Counted from the first letter of the stretch, positions 1 to 9,065 are shown. The stretch: 64,000 bases of DNA from Hyphococcus sp. (GCA_021604585.1 BQJG01000003.1:36312-100311), one strand, 5' to 3'. The notes: generated from the sequence alone by a model not told the origin. A program made the numbers and translations.

Positions 1-855
1 GCCCGTGTCGCGTACTGAAAACGCCACTTGGGCGGCGCCGTTTTCCGCCGAGACAAGGCGCGCTTCGATGGCGACGCCGCCGGTGTCGGTGAACTTCACG
101 CCATTGCCCGCGAGATTGATCAACACCTGCCGCAGGCGCGCTTCATCGCCAAAGAGCTCCGCCGGGACGGCGCTATCCACATAGGCGGTGATTTCAATGC
201 CTTTATCCGCCGCCTTTGGCGACAATAATTCCGCCACGGATTGAATCATGTTGAGCGGCGAAAACGCCGCCTGTTCGATATCGAGGCGGCCGGCCTCGAT
301 CTTTGAATAATCGAGAAGATCGTTGATTAGCGCGAGCAAGGCGACGCCGGATTCACGCACGGATTCGGCATAGGCGCGCTGGTTTGGTTCAAGACCGGTA
401 TCCAGCAGCAGCGACGTCATGCCGAGAATGCCGTTTAACGGCGTGCGCATTTCATGGCTCATCGTCGCCAGCAATTGCAGCTTTGGATCGGTTTCGCCTT
501 CAGCGGCCTGGGCGCGGGCCTCAGCGATCACTTCGTATACAGACGAAGAGGCCGGGCCGCCTCTTTCCACGCCGTCCGGCGCGCCCACATAAAGGCGTTC
601 GCCGCCCGAAAGAACGGTCTCAGTCCAGTCGACGATAAAGGCGCGGCCGGCGGAATGGGCCTCTGTGCGATAGCTGGCTGGCGAGCCTGGCTCAGCGGCG
701 CCGCCGCCCGGCGCGAAAGCGCGGCCATGCCAGCTCTGGGCGGGCGCGCCGAAAAACCCGGCGAAGCTTTGGGACACGAAGCGGATCAACCCGGCTTCAT
801 CGCAAACAACAATCAGTTCCCTGACATTTTTGGAAAAGGCGCCTGCCTGCTGCAT
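1..855 (-). CDS. PAS-domain sensor histidine kinase, C-terminus cut by the window edge
   Basis: The reverse strand reads through to base 1 without a stop, so the gene continues beyond the window. The first ~100 residues look like a PAS sensor (RELIVVCDEAGLIRFVSQSF). They are followed by the phospho-acceptor H-box MSHEMRTPLNGILGM near residue 131, and the ATPase domain starts before the edge, ending in SFSVRDTG, the start of the G1 box. No membrane span precedes the PAS domain, so the kinase is probably cytoplasmic. The ATG at 855 has GGGGAAA upstream. An in-frame ATG at 873 (MGKSRS) is an alternative with a poorer ribosome site. The MRTPLNGILGM form of the H-box is typical of hybrid kinases, so a receiver domain may follow outside the window. 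The signal and partner regulator are unknown. Confidence 0.85.
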   Translation of the reverse strand, partial: MQQAGAFSKNVRELIVVCDEAGLIRFVSQSFAGFFGAPAQSWHGRAFAPGGGAAEPGSPASYRTEAHSAGRAFIVDWTETVLSGGERLYVGAPDGVERGGPASSSVYEVIAEARAQAAEGETDPKLQLLATMSHEMRTPLNGILGMTSLLLDTGLEPNQRAYAESVRESGVALLALINDLLDYSKIEAGRLDIEQAAFSPLNMIQSVAELLSPKAADKGIEITAYVDSAVPAELFGDEARLRQVLINLAGNGVKFTDTGGVAIEARLVSAENGAAQVAFSVRDTG

Positions 856-929
856 TGATCGAGATTTCCCCATTGCACAACCGGGGTCATCATGCGGGTT
901 TGGCCTTGAAAAATGATTGACGAGCTTGG

Positions 930-2516
930 TTAACGGCGGCTGAAAATCGGGCCGATTTCGCTTGCGGGCTGGGGTTGGGCTGTTCCGGCGGCGCTGTTGG
1001 AGATGCTGTCGGAGGCGCGGCGGAAGCTGACCGCTTCGGCGATATGGCGGCGCTTGACGCCGCCGCCGCCATCGAGATCGGCGAGGGTGCGCGCGACCCT
1101 TATGATGCGGGTGTAAGCGCGGGCGGAAAGGCGCAGCGCTTCGGCGGCGCGGGACAAAAGGGCTGCTCCCTCTGCATCAGGCGCGGCGATTGTTGTCAAA
1201 TCGGCGTCGGCCAACGCTGCATTGGGCTTGCCGTTTTTACCATTAGGGCCGCGCGCGGCTTGTGCGGTGCGAGCGGCCGCGACGCGCGCTGCGACAATGG
1301 CTGTGGTCTCCCCCGTCGCGGGCGCGGCGAGGTCGGCCGGCGTTACAGCTGGCAATTCAATCGACAGATCCATGCGATCAAGCAGCGGACCCGAAATCCG
1401 GGACTGGTAAATTTCCTCGCAATTGGGGCCTTTGCCGCATTGCCGGCCGCTGGCCCGGCCATAGCCGCAACGGCATGGGTTCATCGCGGCGACAAGTTGA
1501 AACCGGGCCGGATAGCGCACGTGAAAATTCGCCCGCGCGATCAGCACATCCCCGGTTTCCAGCGGCTGGCGCAAACTGTCGAGCACTGGTGCGGTAAATT
1601 CCGGCAGCTCATCAAGAAACAGCACGCCGTGATGGGCGAGAGAGGCTTCACCCGGCTTCGCCCTGATGCCGCCGCCGATCATCGCGGCCATGGAGGCCGA
1701 GTGGTGCGGCGCGCGAAACGGGCGCGCGCGGGTTAACCGTCCGCCTTCAAGCAGCCCGGCCAGCGACTGGACCATGGAGATTTCCAGCATTTCCGACGGA
1801 GAAAGCGGCGGCAGCAACCCCGCAAGCCGGGCCGCCAGCATGGATTTGCCGGCGCCTGGCGGGCCCACCATCAACAAATTATGGCCGCCCGCCGCGGCAA
1901 CCTCGAGGGCGCGTTTGGCGGTCTCTTGACCCTTGACGTCGATCAGATCCGGTATGGCTGGCGGCGCCTCCAGCGCGCCCGGCGCCGGAGGCGATAAAAC
2001 CTGCGTTCCCTTGAAGTGATTGACCAGCTGAATCAGTGATTTCGGCGCCAAAATCGTCGCGTCCCCGCCCGCCCATGCGGCCTCCGCGCCACTTGCCGCC
2101 GGACAGATCAGGCCAAGCCCCATGGCGTTGGCCGCGACCGCCGCCGGCAGCGCCCCGGCGCAAGGCGCGATGGAGCCGTCTAGGCCAAGCTCGCCCATCA
2201 CAGCGAATCCGGCGGCGGCGTCATGCGGCGCCGCGCCCATTTCCATGAGCAGGCCGAGGGCGATGGCGAGATCGAAGTGACTACCCTCCTTGGGCAAATC
2301 GGCCGGGGCGAGATTAACGGTGATGCGTTTGACCGGAAGTCCCAGACCAACAGCGCAGAGAGCGGCGCGCACTCTTTCCCGCGCTTCAGAAACCGCTTTG
2401 TCCGGCAGGCCGACAATGGTGATCGGGCTGCTGCCGCCATTGGTGAGCTGGACCTGGACGGTCACCGGCCGGGCGTCGACGCCATGAAAGGCGAAGGTGG
2501 TGATTTGCGCGACCAT
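930..2516 (-). CDS. comM: YifB/ComM family Mg-chelatase-like AAA+ ATPase
   Basis: A 528-residue protein of the YifB/ComM family. In naturally competent bacteria ComM is a hexameric helicase that promotes branch migration during integration of incoming DNA, but the family is widespread in non-competent species too. The N-terminus (MVAQITTFAFHGVDA) starts the Lon-like ChlI domain. The central AAA+ core has Walker A GPPGAGKS near residue 216 and Walker B LFLDELPEF, followed by the family segment RFQLVAAMNPCRCGYG with its cysteines. The C-terminal helical domain is present, so the protein is full length. The start is set at the ATG preceded by CAGGGAGAACCG. A longer reading frame to 2552 lacks a ribosome site. 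It lies 74 bases upstream of the kinase gene on the same strand. Confidence 0.93.
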   Translation of the reverse strand: MVAQITTFAFHGVDARPVTVQVQLTNGGSSPITIVGLPDKAVSEARERVRAALCAVGLGLPVKRITVNLAPADLPKEGSHFDLAIALGLLMEMGAAPHDAAAGFAVMGELGLDGSIAPCAGALPAAVAANAMGLGLICPAASGAEAAWAGGDATILAPKSLIQLVNHFKGTQVLSPPAPGALEAPPAIPDLIDVKGQETAKRALEVAAAGGHNLLMVGPPGAGKSMLAARLAGLLPPLSPSEMLEISMVQSLAGLLEGGRLTRARPFRAPHHSASMAAMIGGGIRAKPGEASLAHHGVLFLDELPEFTAPVLDSLRQPLETGDVLIARANFHVRYPARFQLVAAMNPCRCGYGRASGRQCGKGPNCEEIYQSRISGPLLDRMDLSIELPAVTPADLAAPATGETTAIVAARVAAARTAQAARGPNGKNGKPNAALADADLTTIAAPDAEGAALLSRAAEALRLSARAYTRIIRVARTLADLDGGGGVKRRHIAEAVSFRRASDSISNSAAGTAQPQPASEIGPIFSRR

Positions 2517-2758
2517 CGGTTCTCCCTGCCCCCGGAACAGTTTAACTCGCAAAGAACATAACAGGAACGATTTGCTTTGGAAAGCTGCAAAAAGCCGCCG
2601 GTCGCGGCCGCTTTTTCCACAGGATTTCTTGCAAAACTTTTAGCAAACGCGGCTCGGCCCCCTATCGGCATTTGGGGCCGATTCGCCCTAGAAGGGCGGC
2701 TGGACCGTTTTGCTCTGCCTATTGGCGAACGGCTTGTTCCGATTCAGAAACGATTTCG

Positions 2759-4417
2759 ATGTCCTCAGTTTCAATCCTGCACGCGCCAAAGGACGAGGCG
2801 CTCGGCGAAAAGATCGCGGCGGCGCTGGCGAGCGCCGGGCTTCATGCGTCGCGTCCCGGTGACGGGACCGGCGGGCATGACGATGCGGCGATCATTGTCT
2901 GGACAGAGGCGGCGGCGAAGCTGGTGCAATTACACGAGCAGGCCCTGTCAGCCATGACGCGCGGCGCGTTGGTGCCGGTGGCGGTTGGCGGGGTTTTGCC
3001 GCCTGACGAATTTGAAAGCCTGCCGCCGGTTGATCTTTCCGGATGGACCGGCTCAAGCGACGATCCGCGCTGGCGATTTGTGCTGGAGGAAATCCAGCTG
3101 ACGAAACAGCGCTTGGGTCTGCGCGACGGCGTTGTCTGGAGCGCGGCGGAGAGCGAAGCCGATCCGGTTGACCTGGAAGCGGAAAACGATTTGGAGATTT
3201 CAGCGCAGCTCAAACGCGCACTGCCTCCTAATGATGCGCCGCCGGCGTTTCTGACGCCAGCGTCAACACGCCGCCGGTTCAGCGCCAAGGAAGTCGCGAT
3301 TGGCGCGACGGCGGGACTGGTCGCCCTGACGGTCGCAACCGCCTTGCTGGCGCCCATTCTGTTGCCTGCGCCCAAAGCGGTTCCGCCGCTCGCCTCAACG
3401 CAAAAAGAGCCAGCGGTGCAAATCCCCGACCCGCCGGAACAATCTGCTTCGGCGCTGGCTTCCTTGTCTGTCTCCGGGACAGAGGCAGATGTTCCGCTTA
3501 CGGATGATGCGCCCGCCGCCCCTGCACTCGAGAGCGCAGCCACAAATCGGGACGCCATTAAGGATTTGATTGCGGCGGTGGATGCGGAAACCATCGAGGC
3601 GGGATCTGCGGCCGCCGCTTCGCCCGAGCCCGCCACAGCGCAAGCCGTGGTCGGCGACGCGTTCAAGGTCAATACCTTCAAGGATTGCGCGCAATGCCCG
3701 GAAATGGCGTCGCTGCCAGCGGGGTCGTTCCAGATGGGCGCAGCGCCCGGCGAGAGCGCGAAAGCGAAGTCGGAAAGTCCGCGACGCCAGGTCGCCATCG
3801 GCAAAAGTTTTGCGCTTGGCACGCGCGAGATCACCTATGCGCAGTGGGATGCGTGCGTCGCTGATGGCGGCTGCACAATGGCGCCGCCCGATCATGGCTG
3901 GGGCCGCGGCGACCGCCCCGTGGTCAGCGTTTCTTTTGACGACGCGCGTTCTTATGTGGCGTGGCTGTCGGAAAAAACCGGACAGTCCTATCGCCTGCCG
4001 AGCGAGGCTGAATGGGAATATGCGGCGCGCGCCGGGTCCGATGCGGCCTTTGCAACCGGCGCCGGGATTTCCACAGCGCAAGCCAATTATAACGGCCAGT
4101 TCCCCTATCGCGGCGCAAAAGAAATCTTCCGTCAACGGACGGTTCCGGTCGCAAGCTTTCCGGCAAATGCGTTCGGCTTGTTTGATATGAATGGAAATGC
4201 ATGGGAATGGACTGCTGATTGCTGGAAAGCGAGCCATGCCGGCGCGCCGGCGGATCAATCGGCTGTTGTGGATGGCGATTGCGCCAAGCGCGTCTTGAAG
4301 GGCGGCGCGTGGAATACCGGCGCCTGGCGCTTGCGTTCCGCGCACCGAATTGGCAAAGCCAAAACGGCGCGCGAGTTCGATAATGGGTTCCGTGTGGCCA
4401 AGGATCTTGGATCATAG
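2759..4417 (+). CDS. TIR-like / transmembrane / SUMF1-fold protein, copy 1
   Basis: A 552-residue, three-part protein. Residues 1-115 resemble a TIR domain: a first strand VSILHAPKD, a second core strand AAIIVWTE, then LVPVAVGG and DDPRWRFVLEEI. Glu60 in LHEQAL sits where TIR NAD-hydrolases keep their catalytic glutamate (inference). One membrane span lies at about 178-203, followed by a long Ala/Pro-rich linker. Residues ~308-550 form a formylglycine-generating-enzyme (SUMF1) fold, beginning FKDCAQCPEM and ending with GGAWNTGAWRLRSAHR. That last motif lacks the paired cysteines of true formylglycine-generating enzymes, so sulfatase activation is unlikely. The expected topology is TIR inside and SUMF1 in the periplasm. 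The start is MSSVSILH because the homologous copy downstream begins similarly; no strong ribosome site is visible. The actual function is unknown. Confidence 0.75.
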   Translation: MSSVSILHAPKDEALGEKIAAALASAGLHASRPGDGTGGHDDAAIIVWTEAAAKLVQLHEQALSAMTRGALVPVAVGGVLPPDEFESLPPVDLSGWTGSSDDPRWRFVLEEIQLTKQRLGLRDGVVWSAAESEADPVDLEAENDLEISAQLKRALPPNDAPPAFLTPASTRRRFSAKEVAIGATAGLVALTVATALLAPILLPAPKAVPPLASTQKEPAVQIPDPPEQSASALASLSVSGTEADVPLTDDAPAAPALESAATNRDAIKDLIAAVDAETIEAGSAAAASPEPATAQAVVGDAFKVNTFKDCAQCPEMASLPAGSFQMGAAPGESAKAKSESPRRQVAIGKSFALGTREITYAQWDACVADGGCTMAPPDHGWGRGDRPVVSVSFDDARSYVAWLSEKTGQSYRLPSEAEWEYAARAGSDAAFATGAGISTAQANYNGQFPYRGAKEIFRQRTVPVASFPANAFGLFDMNGNAWEWTADCWKASHAGAPADQSAVVDGDCAKRVLKGGAWNTGAWRLRSAHRIGKAKTAREFDNGFRVAKDLGS

Positions 4418-4561
4418 TGTACATGCAGGCGATGTCTGGTCAGAAGACATCCAGGGTAGCGTAATCAAGTCGTGCCGGTTCGGTCGCAGAACGCCATTGC
4501 ATAGCGAAGCGATGGGTTTTTGGCCTGTTGGGGAAAACGAAGAGGGGTGTCGTCAGCAAAA

Positions 4562-6496
4562 ATGACGGTGCAACAGAAAATCGATAGCGCGCGGCAATCC
4601 GAAGCGCGGGGCGTGATTCAGCTCCTCGCTGCTGGAGGCAACGCCAATTTCGCCGACAAGATCGCGGCGGCGTTGTTGCGTGCGGGCTATCGTCTCGATC
4701 CCGGCGAGTTTGATCCGCGCCGCATCGATGCTGTGGTTGTGCTGTGGACAGGCGTCGCCCTCGACAAGCCCGAGCTGATTGCGGTGGCGCGCGAGGCATG
4801 GAAAGCCGGCCGCCTGGCGCCGGTCAGTATCGGCCGGGTCGAGCCGCCGTTTGGCGCCCGTGACGCCGCGCCCATGGATCTCGCCGGCTGGCGCGGCGAC
4901 GATGAAGATCCGCGCTGGCGCTTTGTTTTGTCTGATCTGGAATCGATCAAGATTCGTCAGCGCGTGGCGGGCCCGATTGATCGTCCAACTGGTATGCCGG
5001 CCGTCGAAACATCAGACGCCGCCGGCGATCTGAGCGCGCCGAACGCGCTCGCCAATGATGATCCGGTTCGCATCCATCATCCTGCGCGCCATCTCTGGCG
5101 CAATCATATCCGCCCCTCGGCGGCGCCTTTTGTCGCGGGCATGGCGGTGGTTAGCGCCGCCGGACTCGCTGCGTTCTCACTTGGCGCGCGCAATGATCAA
5201 GATGTTGCGCCGCAGGCGCCGCCAATCGCAGCGCAATCCGGCCCATCGGAAACCAAGCTGGCGCAGGCGAGATTGCGCGAGGGCGCCAGCCTGAAGCCGG
5301 CAACGCCGACCGCTGGCGAGCCAGCGCAGACAAGCGCTGACCTGGCGGCCGAACCGGGTGTTCTCGAACAGACCGGCGAAGCGCCGGGCGAGGCTGCGCT
5401 GGCCTTTGTGCGCCTGGCCGATGGCGTCGCGCCTGACGCGCCGGATGCAACGTCTGTGGAGTTGGTCAGTCCGGATGGCGAGCCCGGAACCAATAGTGAT
5501 GAGGTAGAAACCGGGATCGAACTGGAAGCGCTGCCGGAAGAATTCGCCGCGATCCTCCCGCCACGCCTCAAAGCGGATGCGCTGACATTGTCTGATACAG
5601 GGACTGCCGCCGCCCAGACGGAAGAACCAGCCATAAATAATCCGCAAACGGAGCAAATACCCGCCAGCGATCTCAATCAACAGGCGTTGAACGCGCTGAC
5701 TGCAGGCGCGACGCCCTCGTCTGCGCCCGCCGCCACCGAATATCTTGGCGACTATTTCAGCGATTGCGCCATGTGCCCGGCTATGGCGGCGCTCGACGGG
5801 GGCGCCTTCACCATGGGCGCGGCGCCGGGCGAGGCGGGGCGCGACCCTGCTGAAAGCCCGCAAAGACGGGTCACTATCGCTTATCGCTTCGCCATCGCCA
5901 CGCGCGAAACGACCTTCGATCAGTGGTCGGCTTGCGTCGCAGATGGCGGATGCCAGACTTATGCCCCTTCGGATGCTGGCTGGGGCCGCGGCGCGCATCC
6001 GGTGATCAACGTCTCCTACGAAGATGCGAGCGCCTATGCGCGCTGGCTCTCGGCCAAGACCGGAAAATATTACCGCCTGCCGAGTGAAGCGGAATGGGAA
6101 TTCGCTGCGCGCGCCGGAACCGCAACGCCGTTTGCGTTTGGGCGCGGCCTCAGTTCCGACGCCGCGAATATAAATGGCCGCGAGCCCTATAGCGCTTCGC
6201 CCGGCATCTTCCGTGCACAGACGATCGCCGTCTCCGGATTCCAGCCGAATGTTTACGGCTTGTTCGACATGCACGGCAATGTCTGGGAATGGACCTCCGA
6301 TTGCTGGAGCGCCAGTCATAATGGCGGGCCTGCCACCGGCGCCGCGCGCATTGACGGCGACTGCTCGCGCCGGGTGATCAAGGGCGGCGCGTGGAATACT
6401 TCCGCCAGCGCCGCGCGCTCGGCCCACCGGCAAGCCGCGAGCCAGATGGCGCAGACCAATGACATCGGCTTCCGGGTCGTGCGGATTCTCGACTAG
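4562..6496 (+). CDS. TIR-like / transmembrane / SUMF1-fold protein, copy 2
   Basis: A 644-residue paralogue of the gene just upstream, 144 bases after it on the same strand. The TIR-like region is residues ~17-130, with AVVVLWTG, Glu78 in AREAW at the position matching Glu60 of copy 1, and the shared segment DDEDPRWRFVLSDL. A membrane span lies at ~188-207, then an acidic Ala/Pro linker of about 190 residues. The SUMF1 fold starts FSDCAMCPAM and ends GGAWNTSASAARSAHR. The catalytic cysteine pair of formylglycine-generating enzymes is again absent, so this is probably a binding or structural module. Retention of two divergent copies suggests different ligands or a heteromer (inference). The chosen ATG follows GAGGGG at long spacing; a TTG at 4520 would add 14 residues. 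Confidence 0.75.
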   Translation: MTVQQKIDSARQSEARGVIQLLAAGGNANFADKIAAALLRAGYRLDPGEFDPRRIDAVVVLWTGVALDKPELIAVAREAWKAGRLAPVSIGRVEPPFGARDAAPMDLAGWRGDDEDPRWRFVLSDLESIKIRQRVAGPIDRPTGMPAVETSDAAGDLSAPNALANDDPVRIHHPARHLWRNHIRPSAAPFVAGMAVVSAAGLAAFSLGARNDQDVAPQAPPIAAQSGPSETKLAQARLREGASLKPATPTAGEPAQTSADLAAEPGVLEQTGEAPGEAALAFVRLADGVAPDAPDATSVELVSPDGEPGTNSDEVETGIELEALPEEFAAILPPRLKADALTLSDTGTAAAQTEEPAINNPQTEQIPASDLNQQALNALTAGATPSSAPAATEYLGDYFSDCAMCPAMAALDGGAFTMGAAPGEAGRDPAESPQRRVTIAYRFAIATRETTFDQWSACVADGGCQTYAPSDAGWGRGAHPVINVSYEDASAYARWLSAKTGKYYRLPSEAEWEFAARAGTATPFAFGRGLSSDAANINGREPYSASPGIFRAQTIAVSGFQPNVYGLFDMHGNVWEWTSDCWSASHNGGPATGAARIDGDCSRRVIKGGAWNTSASAARSAHRQAASQMAQTNDIGFRVVRILD

Positions 6497-6541
6497 AGCG
6501 CATTCCGAAAAGTGGGAACCGGTTTTCGGATCAAATGCGCG
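6496..6541. repeat. Intergenic palindromic element of alphaproteobacterial type
   Basis: Just after the stop of the second TIR/SUMF1 gene lies a two-tier palindrome. The outer arms are GCGCATT (6498-6504) and AATGCGC (6534-6540). The inner arms are CCGAAAA (6505-6511) and TTTTCGG (6523-6529), around GTGGGAACCGG. This sequence closely resembles a short palindrome scattered between genes in many alphaproteobacterial chromosomes. It may end or stabilise the upstream transcript. I see only one copy in this window. Confidence 0.7.
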
Positions 6542-6667
6542 ACAAAACAAAAAACTAGAGCTCTTTCTCTGACTCGTATTCAAATGGACATGCTCCAGCG
6601 CCCTAATTTCGCCTTTTCCGCCCGCAAGGCTAGGATCGGGCGAATTCGCAGGACGGGAGAGACATTC

Positions 6668-8422
6668 ATGCGGAAATGGATTTTAGCGGCGCTGCCGCTG
6701 GCGGCGCTGGCGGCGTGTGCAACGCCCCCTGAATCGGGCGCAAACCGCACGAATTCCAGCGCTAGCAAATCATCGCCCGTCGATGGGCAGTGTCCGGGCG
6801 CCGATGCCTCATCTGCTGTGGTCGTGACAGGCAGCCGCGTTTCAAGGCCGCAATTGTCGGCGCCGTCACCAGTCGCGAGAGTGGACTCTGAGCAGTTGAA
6901 CTTAAAAGGCGCTGTTAAGAGCGAGCAATTCTCAAGTGCGTTGCCGCCTGCGAGCGCTTCGCCGCCGCCAGAACCGCAAATCACCGAACAATATGAAAAG
7001 ACCGACCCCAACCCAGTGAAGCTGACCACCGAAGAGCCGGTCTCAACCTTCTCGTCTGACGTTGACACCACCGCCTATTCGGTAATGCGGCGCTATATCT
7101 CCTCGAACAACCAACTGCCGCCATCCGACTCGGTGCGGGTCGAGGAATATGTCAATTATTTCGATTATCAGTATACAGAGCCAAAAAGCGCCGACGCGCC
7201 CTTTGCGCCGACGATTTGGGTGACGCCGTCTCCGTGGAACGCCGGCACGCGGCTTCTGCACATAGGCGTCAAGGGCTACGATCTTAAACCCGAAACCACG
7301 CCGGATGCGAACATCGTTCTCCTGCTTGATGTGTCGGGCTCGATGCAGGCGGAAAACAAGCTGCCTCTGGTGAAGAAGTCCGTCGAGTTGCTCGTCGATG
7401 AAATGTCGAAAGACGATCGCATCGCCATCGTCGTTTATGCTGGCGCCGCAGGTGTGGTGCTCGAACCGACGCCGGGCAACCGGAAAACCAAAATCATCGC
7501 AGCGCTAAACTGTCTCGAAGCGGGCGGCTCCACCGCTGGCGGCGAAGGCCTCGCGCTGGCTTACAAGTTGGCCGAAGAAAACTTTGCGAAAGACAAGGTC
7601 AACCGCATCATTCTCGCCAGCGACGGCGACTTCAATGTCGGCGTTGTCGATGCGGATTCACTGGAGGATTTCGTCGCCCGCAAGCGCAAGACCGGGATTT
7701 ACCTGACCATTCTCGGTTTTGGCGAGGGCAACTATAATGACGTTATCGCGCAAAAACTGGCGCAAGCGGGCAATGGCGCCGCCGCCTATATCGACACGCT
7801 GAACGAGGCGCGCAAAGTTTTGGTGCGCGAGTTTCGCTCGACGTTGTTTCCCATCGCCAAGGATCTGAAATTCCAGGTGGAGTTCAACCCGGCGGTGGTC
7901 GCGGAATATCGGTTGATCGGTTATGAAACGCGCCTGCTCAACCGCGAAGACTTTAACAATGACGCCATCGATGCGGGCGATATTGGCTCCGGCCATACGG
8001 TGACAGCGCTTTATGAGCTTGCGCTTGTCGGCTCGACATCGTTGATCGATGATCTGCGTTATCAGCCACGAGAAGTGCCGACAAAAGTCTCCGATGAATG
8101 GGCGTTTGTCCGTTTACGCTATAAATTGCCCGGCGAAGAAACCAGCCGTCTTATTGAGGTGCCGTACACAGGCGTTGATCCGATACTGGAACCGAACCTG
8201 GCGAAAAGGCATGCCCCTGCGCATAAGGATGCAGATTTCGCCGCGGCTGTCGCGGCGTTTGGCCAAAAACTGCAGCGCGCCGGTTATACGGACCGCTATT
8301 CCTATGACGAGATCATCGCGCTGGCGCAGTCCGCAAAGAGCGACGACCCTTACGGCGACCGCGCCGAGTTCATCAATCTCGTCCGCGCCGCCGCCAAGAT
8401 CGATGCCGATCAAAAAGATTAG
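6668..8422 (+). CDS. YfbK-type von Willebrand factor A domain lipoprotein
   Basis: A 584-residue predicted lipoprotein: signal peptide MRKWILAALPLAALAAC with a lipobox ending at Cys17. A low-complexity stretch follows that includes VVVTGSRVSRPQL, strikingly like the N-terminus of TonB-dependent receptors. The middle (FSSDVDTTAYSVMRRYI) matches the N-terminal domain of YfbK-type proteins. The VWA domain has a complete MIDAS start, LLLDVSGSM, so it can probably bind a divalent metal and a protein ligand. The C-terminus (~residues 400-584) fits DUF3520. The ATG is preceded by GGGAGAGACATTC. It lies downstream of the two TIR/SUMF1 genes on the same strand, but the palindrome between them may separate transcripts. 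The partner protein is unknown. Confidence 0.88.
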   Translation: MRKWILAALPLAALAACATPPESGANRTNSSASKSSPVDGQCPGADASSAVVVTGSRVSRPQLSAPSPVARVDSEQLNLKGAVKSEQFSSALPPASASPPPEPQITEQYEKTDPNPVKLTTEEPVSTFSSDVDTTAYSVMRRYISSNNQLPPSDSVRVEEYVNYFDYQYTEPKSADAPFAPTIWVTPSPWNAGTRLLHIGVKGYDLKPETTPDANIVLLLDVSGSMQAENKLPLVKKSVELLVDEMSKDDRIAIVVYAGAAGVVLEPTPGNRKTKIIAALNCLEAGGSTAGGEGLALAYKLAEENFAKDKVNRIILASDGDFNVGVVDADSLEDFVARKRKTGIYLTILGFGEGNYNDVIAQKLAQAGNGAAAYIDTLNEARKVLVREFRSTLFPIAKDLKFQVEFNPAVVAEYRLIGYETRLLNREDFNNDAIDAGDIGSGHTVTALYELALVGSTSLIDDLRYQPREVPTKVSDEWAFVRLRYKLPGEETSRLIEVPYTGVDPILEPNLAKRHAPAHKDADFAAAVAAFGQKLQRAGYTDRYSYDEIIALAQSAKSDDPYGDRAEFINLVRAAAKIDADQKD

Positions 8423-8442
8423 GACGGCTAGAGCCTCATTTT

Positions 8443-8484
8443 CGCCCCATTGCCCGCCACAACTTTCAATCGGGCAATAGGGCG
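8443..8484. repeat. Long imperfect hairpin after the VWA gene
   Basis: The arms CGCCCCATTGCCCG (8443-8456) and CGGGCAATAGGGCG (8471-8484) pair over 14 positions with one mismatch around a 14-base loop. There is no T-run after it, so it is not a textbook intrinsic terminator. It may stabilise the 3' end of the VWA transcript or act in the leader of the next gene. Confidence 0.5.
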
Positions 8485-8520
8485 AATTGCATACGGGGCC
8501 AAAAGAAGGGGCGAGAGAGA

Positions 8521-8922
8521 ATGCATTTCCTGAAAATTTCAGCAGCGGCGGTCATCGCCGCAATGACGTTCAGTGTTGGCGACAATAGCGCAAACGCACA
8601 GCAACTATCGGACGCCGATTACGAACTTTGCAGCGTCTATAATGGCGACGATGATTTTGTCGGCTATGACAGCGTCTGTCTTGAGCGCACGCGCGCGCAG
8701 CTGCGGCGCTATCAGCGGCAATCGGCGAGCAGCGCTTCAAGCTCATCATACTCGGGCGCCTATTATTGCCCATATTACGCCAATGGCGGACGCGGCTATC
8801 CGGGCACGGTTTATACGGACGGGCGCCCGCCTTCGACCGATCCTTATGGGTCGTTTGATCGCTCCGTGAATGGTGTCCGCTGTATTTCCCGCCCGAATTA
8901 CAACAGCGCCGGTTATTACTGA
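8521..8922 (+). CDS. Small secreted protein of unknown function
   Basis: A 133-residue protein with a signal peptide (MHFLKISAAAVIAAMTFSVG...ANAQQ), probably cleaved after ANA near residue 26. The mature part is rich in Tyr, Ser and Gly and has four cysteines (ELCSVY, SVCLERT, YYCPYY, VRCISR) that could form two disulfides in the periplasm. An Arg/Gln/Ser segment and a Gly-Tyr-rich C-terminus suggest a disordered or surface-exposed protein. The ribosome site GGGGCGAGAGAGA just before the ATG is strong. A hairpin with a T-run follows the stop by ~77 bases. I do not recognise the family. Confidence 0.75.
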   Translation: MHFLKISAAAVIAAMTFSVGDNSANAQQLSDADYELCSVYNGDDDFVGYDSVCLERTRAQLRRYQRQSASSASSSSYSGAYYCPYYANGGRGYPGTVYTDGRPPSTDPYGSFDRSVNGVRCISRPNYNSAGYY

Positions 8923-8999
8923 CCTGCGGAACAGAATGCGTTAGCGGCGGCGGCGCTCTCCGTTTCCGGGGCTCTTGCCGCGAGGTCTTGCCGAACTGT

Positions 9000-9042
9000 A
9001 AAAATCCCGGCCCCATGGGGACAACCCATGCCGGGATTTTTT
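9000..9042 (+). terminator. Intrinsic terminator after the small secreted protein gene
   Basis: The arms AAAAATCCCGGC (9000-9011) and GCCGGGATTTTT (9030-9041) form a perfect 12-bp stem around an 18-base loop, and a further T follows. The A-run on the left also makes it a possible terminator in the other direction. It insulates dnaK from upstream reading. Confidence 0.8.
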
Positions 9043-9065
9043 GCCGCGCCAGACCCGCTGACGGG

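Noticed and set aside
975..1736. 253-codon plus-strand frame over comM
   Set aside because: It is a shadow of a well-conserved minus-strand gene, with Arg/Gly/Ala-rich content only.
3670..6490. Formylglycine-generating (sulfatase-activating) enzymes
   Set aside because: Both SUMF1 domains lack the catalytic cysteine pair near the C-terminus (GGAWNT instead of the Cys-bearing motif), and no sulfatase gene lies nearby.
5177..6583. 468-codon minus-strand frame over the second TIR/SUMF1 gene
   Set aside because: The plus-strand frame has recognisable domains and a paralogue; the minus frame is Arg- and Gly-rich without any family resemblance.
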